From NCBI GenBank assembly GCA_001552775.1, contig KQ959264.1, forward strand, positions 24,768 to 88,767: a stretch of DNA of 64,000 nucleotides, in the 5' to 3' direction. The stretch comes from Bacteroidales bacterium KA00251 (GTDB lineage: Bacteria; Bacteroidota; Bacteroidia; Bacteroidales; Porphyromonadaceae). The notes beneath the pieces were generated by a model, which saw nothing but the letters and a program-made list of their open reading frames with translations, was not told where the DNA came from and did no database searches. Each line of letters starts with the position of its first letter. Position 1 is the stretch's first letter. Below, in pieces: positions 38,535 to 47,569 of the stretch. The position numbers were made by a program, and so were the translations under genes.

Positions 38535-39848
38535 TTACTTATGATAAAGAGGCAATATAGCCTCTGTTTGACGAGCTACCTGCTTTCTAAACTTAGCCGA
38601 TTTCCAATCATTTACATCTGCAAACTGCATAAATGCTGTTTTTTCACTTAGCTTGATGAAGATCATCACACCTACACGCCCATCCGAGCTTTCTACATAG
38701 GTCGTTTTTTTAGAGTTGTCCCATTTGAAGTTTTTGTCGTATCCATTGAGTGCAAGCCAAGACTTAAACTCCTCGGAGTGTAGGTCGTCGTAGCTTTCAA
38801 TACAGACAAGTCCAGAATTGATCCAAGGTTTTTCTCCCTCACCAGGATTGGTTACGTACAGTGCTATTTCAAAATTGCTTTCTCTCACCTTCTCCTTTTT
38901 AGTTTCAAAAAAGAGGTTGTTATCCTTAGAGAAATTTCCATTAAAAAATCTGAATCCTACTTTTTCTTCAAAGGATTTGATTTGTTCCACCTTGCCACTA
39001 GTTAGAGCCTCCCATGAGGGGAAGTCTTTAGCTGTAGCGATAAGGTCATGCTTTTTCTCAATTATTTTTTCCTTTTCGTTCTTGATCCATATTTCCATTT
39101 GAGCACCATACTCTTCACAGTTTGTAGTGGAAGTTGCTCTTAATTTAATGCCGTCTTGGTCGTCTTTTGTAGCTACTAGTACTCTTTCTCCTCCTTCTGA
39201 AATAGCTTTCACATTGCTAAAACCATTTTGCTTGAGCATGGCAAGTGTATTGTCGCATGCTTCTACTCTTTCTTTACTGAAAGCAACAATTGTGGGCGTA
39301 CCAGAATCTTTAAGACCATAGATCACTACAGGAATAGTAGGTAATTCTTTATTGGCAAAACCATTAAATACGTTACTTCCGTAATTGATAGGAGTAAGTA
39401 CACGCCCCATACTCTTTTCATATTCTAATATTGCAGGATCCTTCACCCTTCTCGTTGCCCCATCCATCAGCACAAAGCGTATCAGTGGTAATTCATTCTT
39501 TACCATAACAGGAGGCGTTTTTGAGGAGTTTACTACTGTTACAACACAAGTTGCAACCTTTTCACTGGCAGTCGCCTTTATTGTAGTTTTACCTTCTGAG
39601 ATAGCTGTTATTTCTCCTTTTTCGCTAACAGTTGCCACTTTGTCATTATCAGATGAAAAGGAGACTTTAGCGTCTGTACCAGCTGGGGTAAAAGTAACGG
39701 CAAGGGCTTTCTTCTCACCCACATTGAGCGTTATCTCTGAGGGATCAACAGCTATCGCAGATAGGTTTTGTTTTCCTAAAGGTTCTCTACAGGAAGAAAA
39801 TCCTATACAAGCAAAAAATAAAGCTAGAATTGTAATTTTAGTTTTCAT
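38535..39848 (-). CDS. BIG2 Ig-like lipoprotein (larger, minus strand)
   Basis: I take the ATG at 39848, which gives 437 residues starting MKTKITILALFFACIGFSSC, an SPII signal. The frame extends 17 codons upstream but a TAACTTTG promoter lies there. A BIG2 domain covers about residues 30-105 (EITLNVGEKKALAVTFTPAG; KVATVSEKGEITAISEGKTT). The remaining 330 residues are a domain I do not recognise, rich in Lys and Glu. Unlike the two paralogues across the sod gene, its C-terminal part does not obviously align with theirs. Confidence 0.82.
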   Translation of the reverse strand: MKTKITILALFFACIGFSSCREPLGKQNLSAIAVDPSEITLNVGEKKALAVTFTPAGTDAKVSFSSDNDKVATVSEKGEITAISEGKTTIKATASEKVATCVVTVVNSSKTPPVMVKNELPLIRFVLMDGATRRVKDPAILEYEKSMGRVLTPINYGSNVFNGFANKELPTIPVVIYGLKDSGTPTIVAFSKERVEACDNTLAMLKQNGFSNVKAISEGGERVLVATKDDQDGIKLRATSTTNCEEYGAQMEIWIKNEKEKIIEKKHDLIATAKDFPSWEALTSGKVEQIKSFEEKVGFRFFNGNFSKDNNLFFETKKEKVRESNFEIALYVTNPGEGEKPWINSGLVCIESYDDLHSEEFKSWLALNGYDKNFKWDNSKKTTYVESSDGRVGVMIFIKLSEKTAFMQFADVNDWKSAKFRKQVARQTEAILPLYHK

Positions 39849-39877
39849 TGTAATATTGGGGTTATATGTATGTATAA

Positions 39878-39885
39878 CAAAGTTA
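39878..39885 (-). promoter_or_regulatory. -7 box (TAACTTTG) for the minus-strand BIG2 lipoprotein
   Basis: CAAAGTTA on the plus strand reads TAACTTTG on the minus strand, 30 bases before the chosen ATG at 39848. It supports that start over the longer frame. Confidence 0.55.
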
Positions 39886-40015
39886 CAACATTCTAGCATG
39901 TTTTGTAATGATAAGAACAGTAGGATTTAAGATAAGGAATTGCTCTCTCGTCTGTCCACAAAAGATTTGTTTGCCTTTTCAACTAGCTACTCAAGCAGAG
40001 CATCTCCCCAACTAT

Positions 40016-41893
40016 CTAGGGGATACGAAACAGTAGCATCTGGCAGTTCTTACAATCAAATTGCAATCTCACCTTAATGTCCTCATAGGTGAGGCAAAGT
40101 GGCTCTTGGAAAGGAAATGGCCTTCTTGAAAGAGTACAATAGCCAAGCTCCCTTCTAATACAGTATTTTGTGGTCATCAACATCTCTCCTCCCCTTTCCT
40201 TCAACTCAAAAGCTGGATCTATTACATTTGCTCCCAGTTGTCTAAAGACCTTCTCTGCTATAGAGTTGCTTACATTCTGTTCGTACGAGAGTCGCTTTGA
40301 GAAGAGGGGTGTTTTTGAGAATGAAGAAAGCTGTGGTCGATAAAGCGGTTTGGCGAGATTTTGTATGCGTAGGACTCTCTCTAGAGCAGATACAGCTTTG
40401 CGTTTAAGATCACTGACAAGAGATAGTGGAACAAAGTAATCATCTACCTGCAAAAGACAATGTCGAGACTCAAAAAGAGAAGTTCCCAGTTTACTGATAG
40501 AATCTACAAGACGGCTTTTCAGTGTAGGATTTTTAGCTTTTTCAAGATGGACTCCTATTGCCACCGTAGTAAAAAGCCTATGGTTCTCTAATAAAGAGAG
40601 AGTAAGCCGCAGCATAGAAGATGAGGCTTTAAGTTGTACTTCTACTGGGATGATTCGCTCAGCAGCCTTGGGATTTGCTAGCTGCTTTTCAAAAGCAATA
40701 TCGTAATTGCGATACAATAGAGTACCTTTCTCAGGTAATGTCTTCCCCAAAAATGCAAATTCTCGCTCTCCAAGTACGCGATTTACTCTTCCCCCCTTCA
40801 TCGTTTTTTCTTTTGTGTAAAAGCACACTCCGTCGCCATTGCTCAGAGAGAGGGGCTGTTCTAATATAATCTTGTTTCCTCGGACAGTTTGTACTTGAGA
40901 GAGAGCCTCTCCTTCACTTTTAGGACTTTCAGGTCGGATAAGGCTTTCCTTTAGCAAATCTCCTCTTTGTAATTGATAGCTTGTAGCTCCCCTGGAGAAT
41001 GTTTTTAAGGGATTTGGAGTAAAAAGAAAACGATGCTCACCTAGGGAAGATCTTTTGTAGTGCTCAGGATCTTGGGCTATAAAGGAATCTATGACTTGCC
41101 TATAATAAGCCGTAACATTGGCCACATAGGATGCAGACTTAAGTCTTCCCTCTATCTTAAAGGAACTTACTCCCGCTCGTATTAGATCGGGAATAATCTT
41201 GCTACGATTTAGATCTTTGAGCGACAGAATATATTGGCTATCTCGGACAAGAGTACCTGATGCATCAAACAATTGATAAGGGAGACGACACAACTGTGCA
41301 CACTCTCCACGATTGGCACTACGTCCTCTAAAGGCTTGCGATAGGTAGCAACGTCCACTATAAGAAACGCACAGAGCACCATGTACAAAAGTCTCCAAGC
41401 GAAGTCTACTAAGATGAGAGGCTATGTCGGCAGTTTCTGCGACATTCAACTCACGTGCAAGCACGGCTTGCTCAAATCCCAAAGCCTCTAAGCGGACAAG
41501 AGACTCTACATCATGATTGTGACACTGAGTGCTAGCATGAAGAGGAATAGGAGGAAGGTCGAGTGCAAGTAGTGCAAAGTCCTGAATGATGAGAGCATCT
41601 ACCCCTATATAATAGAGAGCTTTGGCTATTTTTTCAGCTTCTTGAAGGTCATTCTCATAAAGTATTGTATTGAGTGCAACATACACTTTAGCTCCCACGA
41701 GATGAGCCTTACCAACTAATAGGGCAATATCTTCTAGAGAAACCCCTGCTGCTACCCGAGCGCCAAAGCGCGGTGCTCCTATATAGACAGCATCTGCTCC
41801 AGCAGAAAGAGCTACTAATCCAGTAGCGAGATTACCAGCTGGAGATAAAAGTTCTAGAGATACTTTGTCAATTGGCTTAAAGCTTTTCGCCAT
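40016..41893 (-). CDS. U32 peptidase-family protein, RlhA-like
   Basis: The 625-residue product has the U32 fold (ELLSPAGNLATGLVALSAGA; ADAVYIGAPRFGAR), the U32 signature near ETFVHGALCVSYSGRCYLSQ, several Cys around RGECAQLCRLPYQL, and the SFKIEGRLKSASYVANV motif. A collagenase-like C-terminal half follows, ending in FDCKNCQM. U32 proteins with this C-terminal domain include E. coli RlhA (YdcP), which hydroxylates 23S rRNA C2501. Older names such as collagenase or protease are weakly supported. It overlaps upp by 17 bases. Confidence 0.88.
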   Translation of the reverse strand: MAKSFKPIDKVSLELLSPAGNLATGLVALSAGADAVYIGAPRFGARVAAGVSLEDIALLVGKAHLVGAKVYVALNTILYENDLQEAEKIAKALYYIGVDALIIQDFALLALDLPPIPLHASTQCHNHDVESLVRLEALGFEQAVLARELNVAETADIASHLSRLRLETFVHGALCVSYSGRCYLSQAFRGRSANRGECAQLCRLPYQLFDASGTLVRDSQYILSLKDLNRSKIIPDLIRAGVSSFKIEGRLKSASYVANVTAYYRQVIDSFIAQDPEHYKRSSLGEHRFLFTPNPLKTFSRGATSYQLQRGDLLKESLIRPESPKSEGEALSQVQTVRGNKIILEQPLSLSNGDGVCFYTKEKTMKGGRVNRVLGEREFAFLGKTLPEKGTLLYRNYDIAFEKQLANPKAAERIIPVEVQLKASSSMLRLTLSLLENHRLFTTVAIGVHLEKAKNPTLKSRLVDSISKLGTSLFESRHCLLQVDDYFVPLSLVSDLKRKAVSALERVLRIQNLAKPLYRPQLSSFSKTPLFSKRLSYEQNVSNSIAEKVFRQLGANVIDPAFELKERGGEMLMTTKYCIRRELGYCTLSRRPFPFQEPLCLTYEDIKVRLQFDCKNCQMLLFRIP

Positions 41894-42536
41894 ATGCCAA
41901 ATCTCCTGCGTCGCCTAAGCCTGGTACGATGTAAGAGTGTTCGTTTAGGGCTTCATCAAGAGCAGCCGTCCAAATCGTAATCTTTTGTTCTTTGGGCAAG
42001 TGATTTTCTAGATACTCTATCGCTGGTCTGCTTGCTATAACTGAAGCAATGTGGAGTTCACTAGGTATGCCCTTTGTACAAAGTGCTCTATAAGCCATCT
42101 CCATAGAGCTACCTGTCGCTAGCATGGGATCGGTGAGTATAAGTACCTTGTCGGTAAGATCAGGACATGCAATATACTCAACGTGAATATCAAAGCGAAG
42201 CGCATCTTTATACTTTCTGTAAGCAGAGACAAAAGCATTTTCAGCTCGATCGAAGTAGCTAAGGAAACCGTGGTGAAATGGTAGCCCTGCACGAAGAATT
42301 GTACCAATAACCACTTTTTGGTCAAGCCTCAATCCCTCCGCCATTCCAAGTGGTGAAGGGATACTCTGCTCTCTATAAGATAGTTTCTTGCTGATTTCAT
42401 AGGCGATGATCTCTCCCGTACGCTCAATGTTACGTCTAAATCTCATTCTATCGCCTTGTATCTCTACATGTCTCATTTCAGCGACAAAGTCGCATAGTAA
42501 CGAAGGTTTCTTGCTGAAGTCAATTAGTTCTACCAT
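41877..42536 (-). CDS. upp: uracil phosphoribosyltransferase
   Basis: Salvages uracil to UMP with PRPP. From the ATG at 42536 the product is 219 residues (MVELIDFSKKPSLL...). It has the PRPP loop VLILTDPMLATGSSM and the uracil-binding C terminus YIVPGLGDAGDLAYG. The longer frame begins with TTG at 42569, which lies inside the -7 box, so I prefer the ATG. porT is divergent across a 122-base gap. Confidence 0.95.
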   Translation of the reverse strand: MVELIDFSKKPSLLCDFVAEMRHVEIQGDRMRFRRNIERTGEIIAYEISKKLSYREQSIPSPLGMAEGLRLDQKVVIGTILRAGLPFHHGFLSYFDRAENAFVSAYRKYKDALRFDIHVEYIACPDLTDKVLILTDPMLATGSSMEMAYRALCTKGIPSELHIASVIASRPAIEYLENHLPKEQKITIWTAALDEALNEHSYIVPGLGDAGDLAYGEKL

Positions 42537-42566
42537 TACTCTCTTATTGGATTGAGTTGCTTTTGA

Positions 42567-42574
42567 CAAAAGTA
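42567..42574 (-). promoter_or_regulatory. -7 box (TACTTTTG) of upp
   Basis: CAAAAGTA on the plus strand reads TACTTTTG on the minus strand. It is 30 bases before the upp ATG and lies three bases from the oppositely directed porT -7 box. Confidence 0.55.
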
Positions 42575-42577
42575 CAA

Positions 42578-42585
42578 TAACTTTG
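42578..42585 (+). promoter_or_regulatory. promoter of porT (TTG-N18-TAACTTTG)
   Basis: TAACTTTG at 42578-42585 has TTG at 42557-42559 eighteen bases upstream, a good Bacteroidota match. Its upstream element overlaps the region transcribed from the upp promoter. Confidence 0.6.
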
Positions 42586-42658
42586 CGTGAAAGTGCGTTG
42601 TAGTAGCGAGTAAGTAGTCTAAGTTTTTAGCTTACTTGTAAAATAAGTAAGACAGCAT

Positions 42659-43390
42659 ATGGCAAAGAGAGCGAGAATCTGGAGAAGAACAATCCTTATA
42701 ATAAGTGGATTGCTTCTTGTAATTGGGCATAATTGGGCACAAGATGAAAGACCCAAGAACCGCCCCTATGCAGACTTTCGCCACTTTCACTTGGGCTTTC
42801 ATGTAGGAATTCATACCCAAGACCTTCTTCTTACAAATAAAGGAAGTGCACTAGATAAAAAAGGGATTCCACCGATTTATGGGGAGATGACCATGTTTTC
42901 CCCAGGTTTTTCTGTAGGAATCATCGCCAACTATTCTCCTTTTCTCAACCTTGATATACGTCTCACACCTACTCTGCATCTTGGCGAGCGATCACTCTCT
43001 TTCAGCAATGTTCAAAAAGAGGTACTAGAGACCCTTACGCTTCGTAGCAATATGGTAGAATTTCCTATACTCGTAAAGTATAGTTCACCTCGGCTCAACA
43101 ATATAAGACCCTATATAATAGGAGGTATTTATGGCAGTTTAATGGTAGGACAAAAGTCTAATGCCATAATTCGTTTTAAGCCCTTTGACTATGGGTTTAA
43201 AGTAGGCATTGGATGCGATCTCTATCTTACCTACTTCAAACTTTGTCCCGAGTTTAGCCTGAGCTATGGGATACCCAACGTATTGCAATACAACCGTCCA
43301 GATATGGCAGAAGACTCTAACTATATTTACACGGAAACCATCAAAAAAGCCTCTACTCGCATGATTCTTTTTACAATCAACTTTGAGTAA
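42659..43390 (+). CDS. porT: type IX secretion protein PorT
   Basis: PorT is an outer-membrane-associated protein, predicted to be an eight-stranded barrel, required for type IX secretion and gingipain maturation in P. gingivalis. The 243-residue product is almost identical in length to that protein as I recall it. It has a signal peptide (ending NWAQ) and the family start RPYADFRHFHLGFHVGIHTQ followed by DLLLTN. The end is a barrel strand (RMILFTINFE). It stands apart from porU and porV but serves the same pathway. Confidence 0.93.
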   Translation: MAKRARIWRRTILIISGLLLVIGHNWAQDERPKNRPYADFRHFHLGFHVGIHTQDLLLTNKGSALDKKGIPPIYGEMTMFSPGFSVGIIANYSPFLNLDIRLTPTLHLGERSLSFSNVQKEVLETLTLRSNMVEFPILVKYSSPRLNNIRPYIIGGIYGSLMVGQKSNAIIRFKPFDYGFKVGIGCDLYLTYFKLCPEFSLSYGIPNVLQYNRPDMAEDSNYIYTETIKKASTRMILFTINFE

Positions 43391-43425
43391 AAGCTCTGTA
43401 TGACGAGAGAAATAAAGAGACGGTA

Positions 43426-44322
43426 TCAGTAAATAGGATAAGATTTTGCTGGATCTAGTGTAAAATCGTCGGCATCTATCCATACGGGAAACTTTTTTCT
43501 CAAACTTTCAAGAGGTGCTTTCTCTATTGTCGCTAAAGCAATTCCCTCTTCATTTTTGGCAATTTCTGCAAGTGTACGCCCCTTTGGATCAACAATTGCA
43601 GAATCGCCAAGATAAACTAATCCCTCGCTATCTTGCCCCACTCTATTTACCCCACACACATATACAAGATTTTCCATTGCACGTGCACGCAAAAGTGTGC
43701 GCCAAACGTCATTCCTAGCCTGTGGCCAATTGGCTACATCAATGAGGAGATCGTACTCGTTAGCTCGATTTCTACACCATACAGGGAAACGGAGATCATA
43801 GCAAGCTACAAGAAGGATCTTGAATCCTCGATAGACAAACAGTTTTCTTGAGGCGGCTGAAGAGACGTAGTGAGTTTCTCCTGCAGGTCTAAAGAGATGA
43901 CGCTTGTCTTGATAAAAGGTATCACCTTCTGGGGTAATGAAGAATACACGATTATAAAAGCACTCATTTTTAAAGACCTTTCTCTGCACTTGTACCTCAT
44001 TTTTATCATCAGCGAAGTAAGGCTCACGCACAAATATGGATAGTACAAGGGCAAGCCCCAACTTTTTGGCAAGAGTCTCCAAGCTTTGGATATAAACACT
44101 AGTTGGACTCACCGCAATATCGGGGATATTCATGGAAAAACCCGTAAGCATGGATTCGGGAAATATTACCACTTCTGCCCCCTTTTCTTTTGCTTCTTTC
44201 GCCAATTTCTCAATCTTTGAGAAATTGACCTCGGGATCTTCCCAAACAATGCCACACTGAGCAATGGCTATGCTCAGTGTGGCATTTGAATGAAACAAAG
44301 AGTTTGACACTATTTCAGTCAT
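43426..44322 (-). CDS. nitrilase-superfamily omega-amidase (YafV/Nit2-like)
   Basis: The 298-residue product has the Glu-Lys-Cys triad of carbon-nitrogen hydrolases: Glu56 (VVIFPESML), Lys140 (YQDKRHLFRP) and Cys174 (LLVACYDLRFPVW). CYDLRFP and the FxPAGE segment place it with the omega-amidases that deamidate alpha-ketoglutaramate, a methionine-salvage repair step. The N terminus may start later than 44322, since about 15 residues precede the first strand. A predicted small helical protein lies just upstream. Confidence 0.9.
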   Translation of the reverse strand: MTEIVSNSLFHSNATLSIAIAQCGIVWEDPEVNFSKIEKLAKEAKEKGAEVVIFPESMLTGFSMNIPDIAVSPTSVYIQSLETLAKKLGLALVLSIFVREPYFADDKNEVQVQRKVFKNECFYNRVFFITPEGDTFYQDKRHLFRPAGETHYVSSAASRKLFVYRGFKILLVACYDLRFPVWCRNRANEYDLLIDVANWPQARNDVWRTLLRARAMENLVYVCGVNRVGQDSEGLVYLGDSAIVDPKGRTLAEIAKNEEGIALATIEKAPLESLRKKFPVWIDADDFTLDPAKSYPIY

Positions 44323-44354
44323 CTTTCTTTGTAACTATTTTAATCGGTTTGTAA

Positions 44355-44678
44355 TTATTCCTTCACCGTATCCTCAGTTGAAGTAAAATCTTTAAAAATC
44401 TCTCCTTCCAAAGTAGAGAGTTTTTCCTCTATCTTGTCAAGCAATTGGTTATGCTCATCAACGAGTTGACGGAAGTATTTTTTCAAAGGTTGATCGCTCT
44501 TCTTACTTTCTGCCAGTTTTTTTAGAGATTCATTTTCAAGATTATAGAGCTCTACGATAATCTCTGTTAGCTTTTCTTGCTGTGAGGAGTCACTAAAGTT
44601 TTGCAAGAAGTTGGCGGCACTAGCGTAATAATCGGAGATCGCCTTTACCGACTTTTTGAGATCTTTTCTTGATGCCAT
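44355..44678 (-). CDS. small helical protein of unknown function
   Basis: The 107-residue product is Lys/Glu-rich and almost wholly helical, with heptad-like spacing (LDKIEEKLSTLEGEIF, SLKKLAESKK). It has no signal peptide, membrane segment or Cys. It lies 32 bases before the nitrilase gene and 86 bases after the DUF349 gene, all on the minus strand. I recognise no family. Confidence 0.7.
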   Translation of the reverse strand: MASRKDLKKSVKAISDYYASAANFLQNFSDSSQQEKLTEIIVELYNLENESLKKLAESKKSDQPLKKYFRQLVDEHNQLLDKIEEKLSTLEGEIFKDFTSTEDTVKE

Positions 44679-44764
44679 ATTTAATTTAGAGGCTAATGGG
44701 TATTATACTATTAAAATATTATTTTCTCTCTTATAATGGAATTAGGTTATACGGAAGTGGTTCT

Positions 44765-46846
44765 CTACTCCTTATTAGTAGCACGAAGTGCTGCGAGCTT
44801 TTCACGAAGAAGTTTTACTTTTTCGTCCAAAAGCTCAATTTCGCGTTCAATCGCCTTGTTTTTCTTTTCAATATCCTTGAGCATATTGTCTCCCCAATTG
44901 GAAGAGGAGGTAATAAGTTCCATACTTCCCTTTGAGGTAGAAAGATCTTCAGCTAGTTTTTCTCTTCTTCTAAGGTTATAAGTCATCTCGTTTCTCAGTT
45001 TATCTTTATCGCCATCTGAGACAAGTTGATCCACCCTTTCAGAGAAGTTTTCCAACTTCCTACTGGCTTGGTCAAGTTTCCACTTTTTGAAGATTTCGTT
45101 AGTCGTGGTATAGAACTTGTTGTGGAGTTTTTGCGTATACCTCAAGGGGAGCCTTCCAGACTCTTTAAAATCTTCAATAAGTTTGAACAAGTTGTCTGCA
45201 AAAGCCTGTTTTTCTGTACTATCGTCTGAAACTTCTTGTTCAAGCATCGCTTGAGCCTTTTCAATATATTCTTTCTTCTTGTCGGCAATAGTCTCCTCTT
45301 CTTTGCGACGCTCCTTAAATCTATCTTTACGCGCATTGAAGAACGTATCGCAAGCCGTACGGAAACGAGGCCACAAGTTGCGATGTTTCTGACCAGGGAA
45401 ACCTATAGCGTTCCACTCCTTTTGAAGGATTTTGAGTCTATCTGCAGTCTTATTCCAATCACTACTTTCTGCTAAGCTTTCAGCCTCTTCTACAAGTGCC
45501 AACTTTGCACGATAGTTTTCGTCTTGCTCATCATAAAACTCCTTGAAGGCAATCGCTCTTTGAGAAAAAAACACATCACAAGCAGCACGGAAACGTTTAT
45601 AGATGGCATTTGATTCACCTTTCGGTACAGGACCTATTTCCTTCCAATCTTGCTGCAACTTGATGACTTGATCCTTCTTAGTATTCCAATCTTTTACCGT
45701 TTTAAGGGTATCATAAGGGATGTCTTCAACAGCTTCACAGATATTTTTCTTTTCCTCAAGGTTTTTATCCTCTTCATCCTTGCGATTATTGAAAAACTCT
45801 TGTGCTCTGTCGCGTACTACTTTGGAAAATGCAGCAAAACGCTCCCATATCTCATCTCGTTTTTCTTTTGCGACAGGTCCGATCTCTTTCCATCTCAAGT
45901 GGAGATTTCCTATTTCACGATTTGCAGCTACGGGATTATTTGAGTTGCTGAGCTCTTCCGCTTTAGCAATCAAGTCCTCCTTCGCTTCTAAGTTTTTCTT
46001 AAAATCAAGATCTCTAAACTCATCATTGAGCTGCTTAAGGTCGTAAAAACTATCTCTCAATGCAGAGTACTGCTCTTGAAGGTCTTTGAAGCTTTCTCCG
46101 TAGAAATTGCCAGATTCTTTCCATTCGGCCTCTATTTCCCTGAACTTACGTGTAACAGTACCGAAATCTTCTGTACTTTCTACTAGCTCCTTAAAGCGTG
46201 AGATAATCTCATTTTTCTTGTCCAACGCTTCACTTTCTAAGCGTTCTTGCTCTTCTTTGTACTCCTTGTAGCGGATCCGATATGCTGCGATAAGATCGTT
46301 TAGTCTAAGAGCCTGCACTTTGGCGTCTTGTAGCTCTTCAGTCTTTTCCTCATCTTTCTCGAGTTCCTCTTTTTTTCTTACAAATGCAGACTCGAGCATA
46401 TCAATATCTTTTTCTTTGGGGAGTTCATCTTGCTGAAGCAATAGCCCCACGGCATCCACTACTTGAGCATAAGACATTGAAGCAATCTTTGAAGGGGTGA
46501 AGAATACTTTTTTCTTCTTCGACTCAGTTTTTTCTTCCTCAGAGTCGTGCTCTTCTTTTTCCTCCTCATCTGCATCAGAAGCTTCAACCTCGAGTTGTCT
46601 ATTCGCATCAGAGAGATTGAGGTCTGCTACTTTTGAAGAGGGCTCATCACACTTAGTCTCTTCTGATTTACAATTTGATTCAGGCAAACAGTCTGCTTTT
46701 GAGCTATCTATTTCGCTTTTATTCGCTAGTGTTGCTCCATCAACGTCTATCGTTGTCTGGAGATCTTCCTTAGTCAGGTCACGAGCTATCTCATTACATC
46801 TGAGGTTTTGCTCTTCATAACCTTTAGTATTCTTATTGTCTTCCAT
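44765..46846 (-). CDS. DUF349-repeat protein
   Basis: The 693-residue product has an acidic N-terminal tail (residues 1-115, DEEEKEEHDSEEEKTESKK) and then five DUF349-type three-helix repeats. They are centred on Trp242, Trp319, Trp401 and Trp478 plus a last repeat near residue 561, about 80 residues apart. Typical repeats read LRWKEIGPVAKEKRDEIWER and QQDWKEIGPVPKGESNAIYK. A coiled coil ends the protein. Proteins with these repeats are widespread in Bacteroidota and have no firm function. There is no signal peptide, so it is cytosolic. Confidence 0.9.
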   Translation of the reverse strand: MEDNKNTKGYEEQNLRCNEIARDLTKEDLQTTIDVDGATLANKSEIDSSKADCLPESNCKSEETKCDEPSSKVADLNLSDANRQLEVEASDADEEEKEEHDSEEEKTESKKKKVFFTPSKIASMSYAQVVDAVGLLLQQDELPKEKDIDMLESAFVRKKEELEKDEEKTEELQDAKVQALRLNDLIAAYRIRYKEYKEEQERLESEALDKKNEIISRFKELVESTEDFGTVTRKFREIEAEWKESGNFYGESFKDLQEQYSALRDSFYDLKQLNDEFRDLDFKKNLEAKEDLIAKAEELSNSNNPVAANREIGNLHLRWKEIGPVAKEKRDEIWERFAAFSKVVRDRAQEFFNNRKDEEDKNLEEKKNICEAVEDIPYDTLKTVKDWNTKKDQVIKLQQDWKEIGPVPKGESNAIYKRFRAACDVFFSQRAIAFKEFYDEQDENYRAKLALVEEAESLAESSDWNKTADRLKILQKEWNAIGFPGQKHRNLWPRFRTACDTFFNARKDRFKERRKEEETIADKKKEYIEKAQAMLEQEVSDDSTEKQAFADNLFKLIEDFKESGRLPLRYTQKLHNKFYTTTNEIFKKWKLDQASRKLENFSERVDQLVSDGDKDKLRNEMTYNLRRREKLAEDLSTSKGSMELITSSSNWGDNMLKDIEKKNKAIEREIELLDEKVKLLREKLAALRATNKE

Positions 46847-47073
46847 GGCAAGTAATCTGCAAAGTGTGGCGGAGCTAGCTCAAAAAGTCTTCCATGCAAC
46901 CATCGAGAGAGTCTACCACTTTATCATCTTCCTACAAAGTACGTAAATAAATTTGATTTAAGCCTTCGCTTTTCTTTTTTGGTTATTTACAAGCCTCTAC
47001 ATCCTTTCCCAATAAAAGCAAACGAGTAGTACAACTTGTCAGTAGAGGATCAAGATAAGCCTATCTATATTCC

Positions 47074-47508
47074 TTACTTTTTCAAGGGAAAAGTAATCGT
47101 AGGGAGCATTTCTTTTGCCCTTTCTATCAGCCTATCAAGATGCTCTCCGCGATTTAGCTTGCCCTGAAAGACCTCTACAGCTTCTACAATTCCTCTTGAA
47201 ATAGGGTGTCCATCTGGGAGATAAAGGTCTTGTATAAAGATTCCTTTTGCCCCCTTCTTTTCACAACTGAGAAGGCTCACAAACTCATTACCGCCCTTCA
47301 AAGAGTATAGATACTCCACTTCCACTTTTCGCACGTAAAAGTCTATTCCACTTTGATGAAGAGTAGAGAAGTCGCTTCCTATGGCTTCTAAGAAGAGATG
47401 ACGTGTATGCTCCATATAGTGAAGATAATTTGCATTGTTTACCACTCCTTGAATGTCGCACTCATAGTCGCGTACTTTGAATAAATGCTGGAAAAGATAT
47501 TGAGGCAT
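47074..47508 (-). CDS. acyl-CoA thioesterase (hotdog, YbgC-like)
   Basis: The 144-residue product has a 4HBT hotdog fold: VRDYECDIQGVVNNANYLHY near the N terminus carries the catalytic Asp and the NNANYLHYxE helix. The later strand segments VEVEYLYSLKGGNEF and ISRGIVEAVEVF fit the family. It would release CoA from acyl-CoA; the substrate is unknown. It is separate from the neighbouring genes by 62 and 227 bases. Confidence 0.88.
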   Translation of the reverse strand: MPQYLFQHLFKVRDYECDIQGVVNNANYLHYMEHTRHLFLEAIGSDFSTLHQSGIDFYVRKVEVEYLYSLKGGNEFVSLLSCEKKGAKGIFIQDLYLPDGHPISRGIVEAVEVFQGKLNRGEHLDRLIERAKEMLPTITFPLKK

Positions 47509-47569
47509 AGTATGATAAACTGAGGTTAAACCAAAATTATAAATTGGGAAAGCTAAACATTCACTTTCG

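Noticed and set aside
39385..39930. A 181-codon plus-strand frame opposite the BIG2 lipoprotein
   Set aside because: It overlaps a gene with a clear lipoprotein signal and BIG2 domain; its composition mirrors the antisense strand.
42537..42569. TTG start of upp at 42569
   Set aside because: The TTG lies inside the -7 box; the ATG at 42536 fits family length.
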